From contig NZ_REFU01000001.1 in assembly GCF_003688915.1 (NCBI RefSeq), positions 4,030,001 to 4,094,000 of the forward strand: DNA of 64,000 bases, in the 5' to 3' direction. Below are positions 8,655 to 17,999 of this stretch, piece by piece. Position 1 is the first letter of the stretch, and each line of letters opens with the position of its first letter. The notes below the pieces were generated by a model, which had not been told where the DNA came from, ran no database searches, and saw only the letters and a list, made by a program, of their open reading frames with translations. Both the position numbers and the translations under genes were made by a program. The stretch comes from Rhodococcus sp. SBT000017. Its GTDB lineage: Bacteria > Actinomycetota > Actinomycetes > Mycobacteriales > Mycobacteriaceae.

Positions 8655-9439
8655 CGTGCACTCCTACGACGCAACCGGGCGAGCATGAGCACCAGCAACA
8701 AAGGCGGCACCACGGCAGCGACCGACAGTGCAGCCACCACCGAATCGTTGCCGGTGCCTGCAGCGAACGAGGCGACGAGAATGGGCACGGTGACCAGTCT
8801 GCCTCCGCCGATCAACAAGGTGATCACGTAGTCGCTCCACGCCACGAGGAACGCGAGCAACGCCGCCCCTGCCAACGCCGGAGCTAGCAGCGGAATGCGA
8901 ATCCGCCGCAGCACCATGGCACTCGACGCACCGAGCGTGCGCGCCTCCTCCTCGTAGCCGATGTCGTACGCGCCGAACGCCACTCGCATCAGATACGTCG
9001 TGTACGGAATGGCCGCAACGGTCAGCAGTGCGACTACCGCCACCGTGCTCGGAATACGCGAGCGCAGCACCAGGACATCGAGTCCCAACGCCACGGCGAA
9101 CGGGGGCAGGGCCAGTGGTGCGAAGAGAACGCCGGCCACCAAAGCGGGGAAACGCACAGTACCGTTCACCAGGGCTCGAGCGGCTAACGCGCCCAATGGT
9201 GTTGCGATGGCGGCGACGGCCAAAGCGAGCAGGGTCGACCGCACGAACGCATCGACGCCACCGGCGTAGAGAGCACTGCGAACGCCGTCGAATCCCCAGT
9301 CCTGCGGAAGCGAACTGGGAAACGACCATCGATTGCTGATGGCCCACAAGACAACCGGAATCAGCGGCAGCAGGAACCACACGACCAACACGGCCCGACC
9401 GATTGCTGGAAAGACCCGCGTCACTTCCACCTTGTTCAT
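8651..9439 (-). CDS. ABC importer permease 2
   Basis: 262-residue inner-membrane permease with about six transmembrane segments. The EAA loop, which contacts the ATPase, is EEARTLGASSAMVLRRI. I placed the start at ATG 9439 (MNKVEVTRVFP), which overlaps the stop of permease 1 by 4 nt; the open frame upstream is non-coding. It pairs with permease 1, whereas in E. coli ynjC a single fused gene encodes both halves, as I recall. Confidence 0.88.
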   Translation of the reverse strand: MNKVEVTRVFPAIGRAVLVVWFLLPLIPVVLWAISNRWSFPSSLPQDWGFDGVRSALYAGGVDAFVRSTLLALAVAAIATPLGALAARALVNGTVRFPALVAGVLFAPLALPPFAVALGLDVLVLRSRIPSTVAVVALLTVAAIPYTTYLMRVAFGAYDIGYEEEARTLGASSAMVLRRIRIPLLAPALAGAALLAFLVAWSDYVITLLIGGGRLVTVPILVASFAAGTGNDSVVAALSVAAVVPPLLLVLMLARLRRRSAR

Positions 9440-10275
9440 TTCCACGCTGCCGATCTGCGCAGAAAGTGCAGGGCCACCGCGGCCACGACGACGGTCACCA
9501 CGGTAGCTATCGTCGCGGCCGCAGCGGCCTGCGGACGCGTCTCGAGGTCGATCGAGCTGAACAAGCGGATTGCCGTGACCGACAACGGCTCCGGAAACGG
9601 ACGGCCCAGAATTCGTGCCACCTCGTAGGATCCGACGGTGTACGCGAAGGCGATGGCCGCCGAGGCGATCAGCGCAGGCCGAGCCAGCGGCAGGGTGACC
9701 AGCCGCAGCCGCGCCCACCGGCCCGCGCCCAAGGTCGCCGCTGTCTCGTCGAATGCGGCTACCCGGGTGGCAAGGGTGCCCGCCACGACGACGGCCACGA
9801 AAGCCGATTCCTTCCAGGCATATTCGGCGACGACGGCGATCCACCACCGCCCGCCGACCAACTCCGGCCAACCCCCGTCGGTCAAGCCGAGAATGCGGGG
9901 CAGCATGCCTGAATCTGCCAGCAGCAGCGCCATCGCCGCAGCCCCGATGAGGTGCGGCACCGTGACGGTCAACCCGGCGGCCACCAGGGCCGTGCGTTTA
10001 CCGGACAGTGCCGTCAACGCGACTGCGAACCCGATCGCTGTGGCCAGCGCCGTCGAGACGAGAGCGATCGACACCGTCAGCGCCACCGAGCGCCACAGGT
10101 CACCGCCCAGCGCGGAGTACGCGTCCACCGATAGTTCGGGGGTTCCGACCAACGGCATCAGACCCAGGCTCTGCAGCACCACGGTTCCGAGACCGCCGCC
10201 GACAACGAGAACGACCAGCACGACGGCGGGGAGTACCGCCGCCGTGCCGCGAAAGCTCTTCGTGGACGCGCTCAC
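9436..10275 (-). CDS. ABC importer permease 1
   Basis: 279-residue permease with about six transmembrane segments and an EAA-like loop FDETAATLGAGRWARLRLV. Start GTG 10275 (VSASTKSFRG) overlaps the TGA of the binding protein gene (GTGA), so translation is probably coupled. The next permease overlaps its end by 4 nt. Confidence 0.88.
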   Translation of the reverse strand: MSASTKSFRGTAAVLPAVVLVVLVVGGGLGTVVLQSLGLMPLVGTPELSVDAYSALGGDLWRSVALTVSIALVSTALATAIGFAVALTALSGKRTALVAAGLTVTVPHLIGAAAMALLLADSGMLPRILGLTDGGWPELVGGRWWIAVVAEYAWKESAFVAVVVAGTLATRVAAFDETAATLGAGRWARLRLVTLPLARPALIASAAIAFAYTVGSYEVARILGRPFPEPLSVTAIRLFSSIDLETRPQAAAAATIATVVTVVVAAVALHFLRRSAAWK

Positions 10276-11510
10276 TGACCGGCGAGCACGCTTCGACGCC
10301 AACCCTCGTCGAGCGGGGTGACCCACTCCGCGGACAGTTCGGGATGCGCGTTCGCCGAGATCACCTCGTACGAGGGAACGACGGGCGAGGACGGGAGCTG
10401 CTCGAACTGCGCCCGCTCCTCCGGTGTCAGCCGCGTGATGTCCAGGGCGGTGAACTGGCCCCACACCTCTGGCTTGGATTTGGCGAGTTGCTGCTCCGGT
10501 GACAGTGCGATGTTCGCCACCACCTGCGCTGCGGCGGATTTGCCCGAGGTCGACGGAATGGCCAGGAAACTCGCATTCCCGACGGTTCCCTCGTCGAGAG
10601 TCAGCACGCGGGTTTCGGGCGGGTAGGTGCCGTCGGCGACGAGTTGGGTGAGCGTCGCCGGACCGTAGGTCATGGTCATGTCCACCTGGCCACCGGCGTA
10701 GAGGTCGTTGAGCTCGGAGGAAGACTGCGGATACGTCGCTCCTTCGCGCCAGAGCGAGGGTGCCAGCGCGTTCAGCCGGTCGAACAGGGCCGGGGCGAGG
10801 CGATCGTAGGAGTCCTGATCGAACTGTGCGGGCACCTCGTCGACGCCGCCGGATTCGTTGACCAGTGCCTCACGGACGAACACCGAGCCGGTGAAGTCCG
10901 GGGGAGCGGGGTAGGTGAAGCGGCCGGGATTGGCCTCCGCCCAGTCCAGAACGCCGTCGAACGTCGTGGGCGGATTCGGAATAGCGGCTGCGTTGTAGAC
11001 CAGCGTGAACTGCGCCTTGTGCCAGGGTGATTCGCAATCGTCCACCGGGGTGCCGAAGTCGTTGCTCAGCAATGGGTCCGCCGGGTCGGTGTACTCCATG
11101 TTCGGCAGGTTCTGCGTCCACCCGCACAGCCACGCACCGGCCTGCTTTCCGGTACCGAAGTTCGCGCCATTGACCCACACGAGATCGACCTCACCGTCGG
11201 TGACACCGGCTTGCCGTTCGGAGAGAATGCGGTTGACGGCGTCGGTGGTGTCCTCGACGGGGACGCGGCGGAGAGTGACGCCTGCCTCTGCGGCCGCGGG
11301 AGTGAGGACGTTGTCGACGTAGGCGTTGCCCTGCTCGTCGCCGCCGTACATCCACAGCGAGACCGTCTGACCCTGCGCCTGTTGTTCGATCTCGCTCCAG
11401 GGCAGAGCCTCGGCGATGGGGGCTTCGGAGTCCGGGGCAGCGCAGGCGGTGAGAATCAACCCCGTGCTGGCTGCGATCGCTACTGCGCGTCGTAGTGAGC
11501 GAAACTTCAA
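10272..11510 (-). CDS. ABC importer substrate-binding lipoprotein (YnjB-like)
   Basis: 412-residue lipoprotein with lipobox LTAC and acylated Cys at position 23. The body matches the COG4134/YnjB group: the region WMYGGDEQGNAYVDNVL, then VDLVWVNGANFGTGKQAG and the conserved NLPN. The substrate of this group has not been firmly settled. It is the first gene of the operon, with a 149-nt upstream region shared with the divergent TVP38-family gene. The mature protein should sit on the outer face of the cytoplasmic membrane. Confidence 0.88.
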   Translation of the reverse strand: MKFRSLRRAVAIAASTGLILTACAAPDSEAPIAEALPWSEIEQQAQGQTVSLWMYGGDEQGNAYVDNVLTPAAAEAGVTLRRVPVEDTTDAVNRILSERQAGVTDGEVDLVWVNGANFGTGKQAGAWLCGWTQNLPNMEYTDPADPLLSNDFGTPVDDCESPWHKAQFTLVYNAAAIPNPPTTFDGVLDWAEANPGRFTYPAPPDFTGSVFVREALVNESGGVDEVPAQFDQDSYDRLAPALFDRLNALAPSLWREGATYPQSSSELNDLYAGGQVDMTMTYGPATLTQLVADGTYPPETRVLTLDEGTVGNASFLAIPSTSGKSAAAQVVANIALSPEQQLAKSKPEVWGQFTALDITRLTPEERAQFEQLPSSPVVPSYEVISANAHPELSAEWVTPLDEGWRRSVLAGQ

Positions 11511-11659
11511 CGTAGGGCCTCCTGATCCACGGAAGCAGGCATCGACGACGCTGCTGCCTCCACCGTAATGGGTCGAATGTGACGAAACGGGAACACAGTG
11601 GGGAGGTCGGAGACTTCCAAGTACGAACGTGCACGGCCGATCGACCGAAGAAAGGCGCG

Positions 11660-12373
11660 ATGGTGAACCTGGACCGACCGAACGCAGAGGGCCCAGCGAG
11701 TGGGGACCGGCGGCGAACAGCGCTGAAAGTGGCCGCGGTAGCTGCCGTCGTCATCGCCGTGGTGATCGTGGCCGGTACCGTCGACCTGCCCGACGCGTCG
11801 TTCATTCGTGATCGGGTGGCGTCGGCCGGGGTGTGGGGCATCGCACTCTTCGTGGTGCTCTATGCCCTCCTGTCGGCCACTCCGTTTCCGGCCAGCACGT
11901 TGACCATCGCCTCGGGACTGCTGTTCGGGCTCGCGGTGGGCGCGGTCGTCGTGGTGTTCTCCGCCACGGTGGGGGCCTATCTGGGGTACTGGGCAGCCCG
12001 AGCGTTGGGACGCGGCCAGGTGGCCCGCACCGAATGGGGCAAGCTCCGCCGGCTCGACGAGATGCTCGGCCGTCGCGGATTGCTGTCGGTCCTGCTCGTG
12101 CGTCTGGTGCCGCTCCCGTTCTCTCTGGTCAATTATGCCGCCGGGGTCAGCGCGGTGGGGCAGCGTGATTACGTGGTGGGCACGATGATCGGGATCGTGC
12201 CCGCGACCATCGCATACACCGCGCTGGGGGCCTATGGCACCTCGCCGCTGTCGTGGCCGTTCGCCATCGCCTTGCTCGCAGTCCTGGCGATCGCGGCGGG
12301 TTCGGCATTGTTGGCGCGCCGCCTCGGCCTGACCGCGAGTGCGCCGACTCCGGCAACGGACGAGGCTCGATGA
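11660..12373 (+). CDS. TVP38/TMEM64 (SNARE-associated/DedA-like) membrane protein
   Basis: 237-residue polytopic protein with the family hallmark of a Pro-rich re-entrant loop (SATPFPASTLTIASGLLFG) and a second motif (LLVRLVPLPFSLVNYAAG). Relatives are implicated in lipid scrambling or membrane homeostasis. ATG 11660 was chosen because AGAAAGG lies 8 nt upstream; the earlier in-frame ATG at 11579 lacks this. The stop overlaps the start of the phosphatidyltransferase gene (ATGA), suggesting one lipid-related operon. Confidence 0.85.
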   Translation: MVNLDRPNAEGPASGDRRRTALKVAAVAAVVIAVVIVAGTVDLPDASFIRDRVASAGVWGIALFVVLYALLSATPFPASTLTIASGLLFGLAVGAVVVVFSATVGAYLGYWAARALGRGQVARTEWGKLRRLDEMLGRRGLLSVLLVRLVPLPFSLVNYAAGVSAVGQRDYVVGTMIGIVPATIAYTALGAYGTSPLSWPFAIALLAVLAIAAGSALLARRLGLTASAPTPATDEAR

Positions 12374-12993
12374 TCGACGCCTACCTGCGTCGCCAGCTCG
12401 AAGGCCCGCTGAACCGCTGCGCCGCCGCGCTCGATCGCCCCATCATCACCGCGGACCGCATCACCGCTGCCGGACTGGTGCTCGGACTCGGCAGTGCGCT
12501 GGCAGCCGGGCTGCAGTTCTGGCTGCTCGCATTGGCGTTGTGGATCGTCTCCCGGATCGCCGACGGTCTGGACGGGCCCGTGGCGCGCAGGCGTGTGCGA
12601 GCCGGCGGGAAAAGCAGCGGGGCCGGTGGATTCTTCGACATTACTGCCGATTTCGTGGTCTACGGCACCACGGTGGTCGGTGTCGCGGTAGGAGCCTCGG
12701 CGCAGTTCGGTGCCCCCTGGTGGCCGTTTCTGCTGGTGTTGTTGGCGTACTACATCAACGGCACCGCGTTTCTGGCGTTCTCCTCGATCGCCGAGCGCAC
12801 CGGGCGGACTATCGACGACGGGCGTTCGTTCTCCTTCCTCGGCGGATTGGCCGAGGGAGCCGAAACCATTGCGGTGCACAGTCTCTGGCTGCTGCTGCCC
12901 GGCATCTCGTGGCAGATCGCGGTCGTCTGGGCGGCGGTGGTCGCAGTGAGCTCGGGTCAGCGAATCATCGCCGGGTATCGCGCTCTTTCCTGA
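12370..12993 (+). CDS. CDP-alcohol phosphatidyltransferase family protein
   Basis: 207-residue membrane enzyme of the family that joins a CDP-activated lipid or polyol to an alcohol. The catalytic aspartates are present as D65, D68 (DGLDGPVAR), D90 and D94 (GFFDITAD). The spacing between AR (72-73) and the next motif Gly is 12 residues rather than the usual 8, with KSSGAG inserted. Start ATG 12370 overlaps the preceding TGA. Which acceptor is used cannot be told from sequence. Confidence 0.85.
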   Translation: MIDAYLRRQLEGPLNRCAAALDRPIITADRITAAGLVLGLGSALAAGLQFWLLALALWIVSRIADGLDGPVARRRVRAGGKSSGAGGFFDITADFVVYGTTVVGVAVGASAQFGAPWWPFLLVLLAYYINGTAFLAFSSIAERTGRTIDDGRSFSFLGGLAEGAETIAVHSLWLLLPGISWQIAVVWAAVVAVSSGQRIIAGYRALS

Positions 12994-12996
12994 GCG

Positions 12997-14505
12997 TCAG
13001 GTCTGCGCGAGGACGGTCTCGACCATGAAACGATCGAACAGTTCAGGCTGCTCGAACAATGGCCGGTGGCCGGAGGTCTCGAACGTGGTCAGGTTCTTCG
13101 TCGGGGCGTCGAGGAGCTCGAGCCACTGCTCGGCCGGGCCGAGCCGTCCGGGTGCCTCGAATCGACCCTCGGCCAGATAGACCGGGACCTCGAGCCGGGG
13201 TACATCGGTGCGAAAGTCGATGTCCTGTAGCTGCGGATACAGCACGGTGAAGACGTCGAAAAACCCGGCGAATGCGTGCAGCTGCTCCAGGAGGGAATAC
13301 TCCCGTACGAACAGGTTCGAGGAAAAGCCCCCTACCCCTTCGGAATTCCTGCTGTGGTCGTAGGCGTAGACGGCGGTGTTGCTCAGGCTGGATTCGTAGT
13401 CGAGCATGTCGGTGTAGGGCGGTGGACCGCTGGCGGTGAGCGAGTCGATCAGCGCAGTGTTGCCGTTTCGGCGCGCCAGGGCAAGGGTGTCTCGGTAGAA
13501 GACCTCGTCGGTCTCGCGGGGGTCGACCATCTGTCCGACGCCGATGTAGGCGCGGTACAGCTCCGGGTGTCGTTGGGCGGCAAGGACACCGAGAATGGTG
13601 CCGTACGACTGGCCGAGTAGATAGATCCGATCTTGGCCGAACCGATCGCGGAGATAGTCCGTGACCTCGACGGTGTCACTGACGGCCTGGTCCAGGGTCA
13701 GGGTCGAGACGGGGTCCAGGCTGCCATACGACTTGCCGGTCCCGCGTTGGTCCCAGGTCACCACGACGAAATCGTCCTCCAACGACTCGGCGTGGCGACG
13801 CATCGCCCCGAGTTCGGTTCCGCCTGGTCCGCCGGCCAGGAAGAGCAGGACAGGGTTGTCGGTGCTGCGCCCGCGAATCATCATCGCTTGCTCCTGACCC
13901 CCCACCTGGATTCGGTCCAATTCGGCGATACTGTCTGCGAGAGGCTCGCCGGCAGCGGTCAGGATGGGATCGGTGCCGGCGGGTCGGACGAGCCCGACGG
14001 ACAGCGCCGCGAGAGCCACGGCAGTGACGACCGCGACGACGCGTCTCGAGATCACGCCGAAGGACCGTGGATTGCGAGCCGGAGACTGTTCACGGCGCGC
14101 GAGGCCTGCGCCAAGTGCCGAGCCGAGCAGCATCGGCAGTAGTGCGAGGACCGCATGCAGCCCGCGTCCGAGGATGAACGCAAGAAGGCCGAACGTACCT
14201 CCGCTCGCAAGCCGAATGCCATCGACGAGCGGTCCGTCCACAGACATCCGGGTGAGTTCGAATACGCCAGCGAAGACTGCCGGTGCCAGCAGCATGGCCC
14301 ACCGACTGCGCATCCACCACCCCGCGAGGGTGCCCACGGCCAGGCTCGTGGCAATGGACCCGAGCGCTTGGGCCGTGGTCATCGGACCACGCGGGGTCCA
14401 CACTCCTGCGAGTAATCCCCACCCTGCGGCGACAACTACCGTGCCGAGCACTACGGCGATTCGGTTCGAGCCCACGTTTCGGAGCCGGTCGAGGGTGGTG
14501 GCCAT
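12997..14505 (-). CDS. membrane-anchored alpha/beta hydrolase (prolyl aminopeptidase-like)
   Basis: 502 residues. The N-terminal ~180 hold about five hydrophobic segments; the rest is an alpha/beta hydrolase of the proline iminopeptidase type. Visible are the oxyanion segment LAGGPGGTE, TWDQRGTGKS, the nucleophile elbow GQSYGT (Ser near 300) and the His in TSGHRPLFEQP. The catalytic acid appears to be Glu (EGRFEAPG) rather than Asp. ATG 14505 was chosen because AAGGGA precedes it; an ATG at 14532 is also in frame. It converges on the phosphatidyltransferase gene with a 3-nt gap. Substrate unknown. Confidence 0.82.
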   Translation of the reverse strand: MATTLDRLRNVGSNRIAVVLGTVVVAAGWGLLAGVWTPRGPMTTAQALGSIATSLAVGTLAGWWMRSRWAMLLAPAVFAGVFELTRMSVDGPLVDGIRLASGGTFGLLAFILGRGLHAVLALLPMLLGSALGAGLARREQSPARNPRSFGVISRRVVAVVTAVALAALSVGLVRPAGTDPILTAAGEPLADSIAELDRIQVGGQEQAMMIRGRSTDNPVLLFLAGGPGGTELGAMRRHAESLEDDFVVVTWDQRGTGKSYGSLDPVSTLTLDQAVSDTVEVTDYLRDRFGQDRIYLLGQSYGTILGVLAAQRHPELYRAYIGVGQMVDPRETDEVFYRDTLALARRNGNTALIDSLTASGPPPYTDMLDYESSLSNTAVYAYDHSRNSEGVGGFSSNLFVREYSLLEQLHAFAGFFDVFTVLYPQLQDIDFRTDVPRLEVPVYLAEGRFEAPGRLGPAEQWLELLDAPTKNLTTFETSGHRPLFEQPELFDRFMVETVLAQT

Positions 14506-14656
14506 GCGGATCCCTTGTTCCGGGGCAGCCATGGGTCCGGCCTGGCGGCAAGATCGTCGACAGGACTGCCTGAACGACGCTAGGTCCCTACTACGGCAGT
14601 GGCCAGGGTCGAACGTCCCCTTCTGCCCGCCGGAGTCACTTCCGGCCGGCAGTCGG

Positions 14657-16132
14657 TCAATTCTGTTGCTCGTCTATACTTTTGCGTCGCCGAATCCATA
14701 CCGACCTCATCCTCGCGAGGGTGGACAGGGCGAGGGACACGGCAGGCGTTCCGAGTTGCGCACGAACGTCGGCGATGGCGGCATTCCATGGCCCGTCGTT
14801 GTACGTAGGGTACGGATGCGTTGCCGCAGCGAGATCGCGGGTGCGCATTCCGTGCTTGACGGCGAGGACGAGCTCTCCGATGGTCTCGCCGGCCCTCGGG
14901 CCCACCACACATGCACCGACGATGCGGTGTTTGGCGTCGAGCACCAGCGTCGTCGAGCCCTCGGTCCTGTTCTCGGTGACGGCTCGATCGATGTCGTCGT
15001 GGTCGAGCGTCTGCAACCTCAGACCGGGAATGCGCCGTGCCGTCCGCACATCGATTCCGGCAGAGGCAATCTCGGGATCGGTGAAGGTGACGCGCGGAGT
15101 GCCCGTCGTGTCGACCTTGCGTGGCAGTCCGAGGACAGCATTGCTCGCAGCCAGCGAGCCGTGCATCCCGGCAGTGTGGGTGAAGTGAGGATGACCGGTC
15201 AGATCGCCTGCGGCCCAGATTCGCGGGTTGCTGGTGGTCAGATGGTCGTCGACGGTGACGTAGCCACGGCCGTCCACAGCGACCCCCGCAGCGTCTAGCC
15301 CCAAAGTGTCGGTACGCGGGGTGCGTCCGGTCGCGAGAAGAACCTGATCGAACTCGATTACGCGTCCGGAATCAGTACGTGCGCAACGAGAGTCGATGTC
15401 GACGACCTCGGTGGAGGTGAGCACCGTCACTCCGTCCGCACCGAGGGCGGCCGCGAGCACCGAGGAGGCCGACTCGTCCTCCTTGGGCAAGATGGTCTCG
15501 GCGCGGCCCACCAGGGTGACCTTCGAGCCCAAGCGGGCGAAGGCCTGCGCCATTTCGCAGCCGATGTTTCCCGCGCCGATGACGAGCAGGCGCTGCGGCA
15601 ACGCTGTCAGGTCCCACAGCGTCTCGCTGGTGAGGTAATCGACGGCGTCGATACCGGTGATCGGGGGGACGGTCGGACGAGCGCCTGTGGTGATGACCGC
15701 TTGGAGGAATTGGATGGGCCGGGAATCGACGGTCACGGTGTCTGCACCAGTGAAGATCGCATCACCGTGTACGACGTTGACGCCGGCGGCGGTGAGGGCT
15801 TCGGGCGAATCGATGGGTGCGATCTCCTCGATGGAGCGGTGCACGTGGGCCATCACTCGCGGGAAGTCGACCCGCATCTCGCCCACATCGACGCCGAGGT
15901 GGTGCGCGGACCTGGCTGTGGCAGCGGCCGAGGCTGCCGCGATCAGCGCTTTCGACGGAACGCAGCCGGTCCACAGGCAGTCACCGCCGGTTCGTTCGCG
16001 TTCGATCAACACAACGTCGATCCCGAACCCGGCTGCGGTCTTCGCCGCGACGATGCCTGCGGTGCCGCCGCCCACGACCACGAGATCGGCCGTCGCGGGC
16101 CACTCTCGGTTTTCTGCCTTGCGTGCTTTCAT
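14657..16132 (-). CDS. FAD-dependent pyridine nucleotide-disulfide oxidoreductase (mercuric-reductase-like)
   Basis: 491-residue flavoprotein. FAD-binding GGGTAG is at 21-26 and the redox disulfide C52/C57 lies in GGDCLWTGCVPSK; NAD(P)H binding (GAGNIGCEMAQAF) and a second FAD motif (WAAGDLTG) follow. The C-terminal dimer segment has THPYPTYNDG instead of the HPT...E of glutathione reductase, so the His is kept but the usual Glu is not obvious. Its start overlaps the anti-sigma stop (ATGA), making it the third gene of a sigma/anti-sigma operon. Substrate unknown; a thiol or quinone is likely. Confidence 0.85.
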   Translation of the reverse strand: MKARKAENREWPATADLVVVGGGTAGIVAAKTAAGFGIDVVLIERERTGGDCLWTGCVPSKALIAAASAAATARSAHHLGVDVGEMRVDFPRVMAHVHRSIEEIAPIDSPEALTAAGVNVVHGDAIFTGADTVTVDSRPIQFLQAVITTGARPTVPPITGIDAVDYLTSETLWDLTALPQRLLVIGAGNIGCEMAQAFARLGSKVTLVGRAETILPKEDESASSVLAAALGADGVTVLTSTEVVDIDSRCARTDSGRVIEFDQVLLATGRTPRTDTLGLDAAGVAVDGRGYVTVDDHLTTSNPRIWAAGDLTGHPHFTHTAGMHGSLAASNAVLGLPRKVDTTGTPRVTFTDPEIASAGIDVRTARRIPGLRLQTLDHDDIDRAVTENRTEGSTTLVLDAKHRIVGACVVGPRAGETIGELVLAVKHGMRTRDLAAATHPYPTYNDGPWNAAIADVRAQLGTPAVSLALSTLARMRSVWIRRRKSIDEQQN

Positions 16133-16404
16133 GTGTTCTCACCCGTCAGTCGGTCCATGAAGCGTCGAATGTGCTGGACGCTGTCCTCATCGGGCATCGT
16201 GTCGACGGTCCACCGCGAGAGGGCGGCGCTGATCTGCTTGAACTCCAGCTCCGCGGCGCGGCATTTCTCACATACCGCCAGGTGGGCTTCGAGACGTCGG
16301 ATCTCGTCGGTGCCCAGTGGTGCGGCCGGGTCGGCGTCGAGGTAACGCTGTATCCGCCGCGCCGACCAATGGCACGTCAACACCATCCGTGCGGATCTGA
16401 TCAT
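16129..16404 (-). CDS. zinc-finger anti-sigma factor
   Basis: 91-residue ZAS-type anti-sigma factor. The metal site is C11 plus H41-X3-C45-X2-C48 (HLAVCEKC), typical of RsrA/RshA-like proteins that release their sigma factor on thiol oxidation. No membrane segment, so it is cytosolic. ATG 16404 overlaps the sigma stop and its own stop overlaps the reductase start, so all three genes should be co-translated. Redox sensing is inferred from the motif and neighbours. Confidence 0.9.
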   Translation of the reverse strand: MIRSARMVLTCHWSARRIQRYLDADPAAPLGTDEIRRLEAHLAVCEKCRAAELEFKQISAALSRWTVDTMPDEDSVQHIRRFMDRLTGENT

Positions 16405-16967
16405 GGGTGTGCCTTTCCGGTAGCAGCGACGAACATGGGCCGAAGATGACGTCGTACTCGTTCCCGTGCACGGCTCAGTCGTGACATCACCGTGCCGACG
16501 GGGACTCCCAGGAGGTCCGCGGCCTCGCTGTAAGTGAGTTGGTCGACGTCGACCAGGAGGAGGACTGTTCGAAACTTCGGGGCCAACGATTGGACAGCCC
16601 GCTCGAGATCGTCGGAGAGGATCGACGTCATCACGTGCTCCTCTGTTCCCGGTGGATCGACCCCGAATGCGGGCCGTGTGGAGACGAAGTCGGCGAAGTC
16701 GGCGACGGTGTCCGGGCGGCGACGCCGGTGCATGTTCATGTTGGTGTTGCGCAGAATGGTCAGCAGCCACGCGCGCGGGTGGCGACCGTCGAATCTGTCG
16801 ACGCTGCGCCAGGCGCGCACCAGTGTTTCCTGAACCAGATCCTGGGCGTCGGAGGGGCCGGTCAGGGTTGTCGCCACCCGAAGGAGAACCTCGATCTCAG
16901 GTTCGACGTACAGGCGAAATCCATGCGCCTGCGCGTCGGTCATGTCGGCGGGCTCGGAATCATGCAC
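16401..16967 (-). CDS. ECF-family RNA polymerase sigma factor
   Basis: 188-residue group IV sigma factor. Region 2 includes the segment from PSDAQDLVQETLVRAWR to RHPRAWLLTILRN; region 4 includes LTYSEAADLLGVPVGTVMSRLSRARERVR. It is followed by its ZAS anti-sigma factor, arranged like SigR/RsrA or SigH/RshA. ATG 16967 or the in-frame ATG 16943 could start it. Nearby thiol-redox genes are plausible targets. I looked for a GGAAC/GTT-type self-promoter in 16968-17090 but found no convincing spacing. Confidence 0.92.
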   Translation of the reverse strand: MHDSEPADMTDAQAHGFRLYVEPEIEVLLRVATTLTGPSDAQDLVQETLVRAWRSVDRFDGRHPRAWLLTILRNTNMNMHRRRRPDTVADFADFVSTRPAFGVDPPGTEEHVMTSILSDDLERAVQSLAPKFRTVLLLVDVDQLTYSEAADLLGVPVGTVMSRLSRARERVRRHLRPMFVAATGKAHP

Positions 16968-17090
16968 GTTTCAGGGAACCCTTCGACTGGTAAGCAGTGT
17001 TCCAAAAGTGACGCTCGATGTTTCCACAGGCACGAGTGTGCCCGGTTCGACCGATTCGACACCGAACCCGACCTGGAACGGACACCCCCG

Positions 17091-17723
17091 ATGAAACGAC
17101 CCACCCCATACACCGCGTCGGCCCAGCTGTACGACGTGATCTCCTTCGAATGGCCGGTCTACCGCGCAGGACGGGCGGCCGCAATCGATCAGCTCTCCCT
17201 CCCGCCTGGAAGTCACGTACTCGACATCGGGTGCGGAACAGGACTCAACTTCTCCTTGCTGCAGCAGCAGATCGGGCCGAGCGGGTCCATCACCGGCGTC
17301 GACGCCAGCGCGCAGATGCTCGGTCAGGCCCGTCGCCGCGCCGATTCCGAAGGCTGGTCCAACGTCACGCTGATCGAGGCCGACGCCACCACCGTGGATG
17401 CCGACGAGCTGGGTGACGAGCGACGGTTCGACGCTGCGATCGCCACCTACGCGCTGTCCCTGATGGCGGAATGGGAGTCGGCGCTGAACGCAATGATCTC
17501 GGCGACGCGGCCAGGCGGCTACGTCGCCGTCGTGGATATGCAGAAGCCCACCGGCGCAGCGGCGGTCTGGACTCCGCTCGCTCGCCTGGCGTGCAGGCTC
17601 GGCGGAGCCGACATCGACGCCCATCCGTGGACGACGATGGATCACCAGCTGGCAGAAGTTCGTTCGGCGTCCGTGCGCGGTGGCCACATCCAGGTACGCC
17701 TCGGATCAGTCCTTCCGGACTGA
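17091..17723 (+). CDS. class I SAM-dependent methyltransferase
   Basis: 210-residue methyltransferase with motif I VLDIGCGTGLNFSLL near 42-56, an acidic VDASAQMLGQARRR motif II and a post-motif IATYALSLM. It resembles the UbiE/phosphatidylethanolamine methyltransferase type. ATG 17091 was chosen because sequence upstream is the divergent promoter region. Its 3' end overlaps that of the convergent DUF427 gene by 18 bp. Substrate unknown. Confidence 0.85.
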   Translation: MKRPTPYTASAQLYDVISFEWPVYRAGRAAAIDQLSLPPGSHVLDIGCGTGLNFSLLQQQIGPSGSITGVDASAQMLGQARRRADSEGWSNVTLIEADATTVDADELGDERRFDAAIATYALSLMAEWESALNAMISATRPGGYVAVVDMQKPTGAAAVWTPLARLACRLGGADIDAHPWTTMDHQLAEVRSASVRGGHIQVRLGSVLPD

Positions 17724-17999
17724 CACTCCGTTCCAGAACGCGACACGACCCTTGATTCGGCGCGCCAACGGGGAGGGGTGGCGGTACTCGAATGCTGCGT
17801 TCTTCAGCGCAGCCCCCTCGACCGTGACGTCGAAGTAGCTGGCCATCCCCTTCCACACGCACAGTGACTTCGACGCCGTCGAGGTGAGAACGCCGTCGTG
17901 TACCGCACCGATGGGAAAGTAGGCATTGCCCTCCACCATCACGATGTCTTCCGACTGTGCAATCCTGTGCTCGCCCACCCACGCCGACATGCTGTTCAC
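17706..17999 (-). CDS. DUF427 domain protein
   Basis: 97-residue cytosolic protein of DUF427 (NTP_transf_9). Typical features are IAQSEDIVMVEGNAYFP and the conserved SLCVWKGMASYFDV, where a Cys/Trp/Lys patch is characteristic. Function is unproven. Its start overlaps the end of the glutaredoxin-like gene by 4 nt, so they form an operon. Confidence 0.88.
   Translation of the reverse strand: MNSMSAWVGEHRIAQSEDIVMVEGNAYFPIGAVHDGVLTSTASKSLCVWKGMASYFDVTVEGAALKNAAFEYRHPSPLARRIKGRVAFWNGVSVRKD

Noticed and set aside
16968..17090. Self-promoter of the ECF sigma factor (GGAAC ... GTT)
   Set aside because: GGAAC and GTC occur but spacing (about 11 nt) does not fit the usual 16-18 nt.
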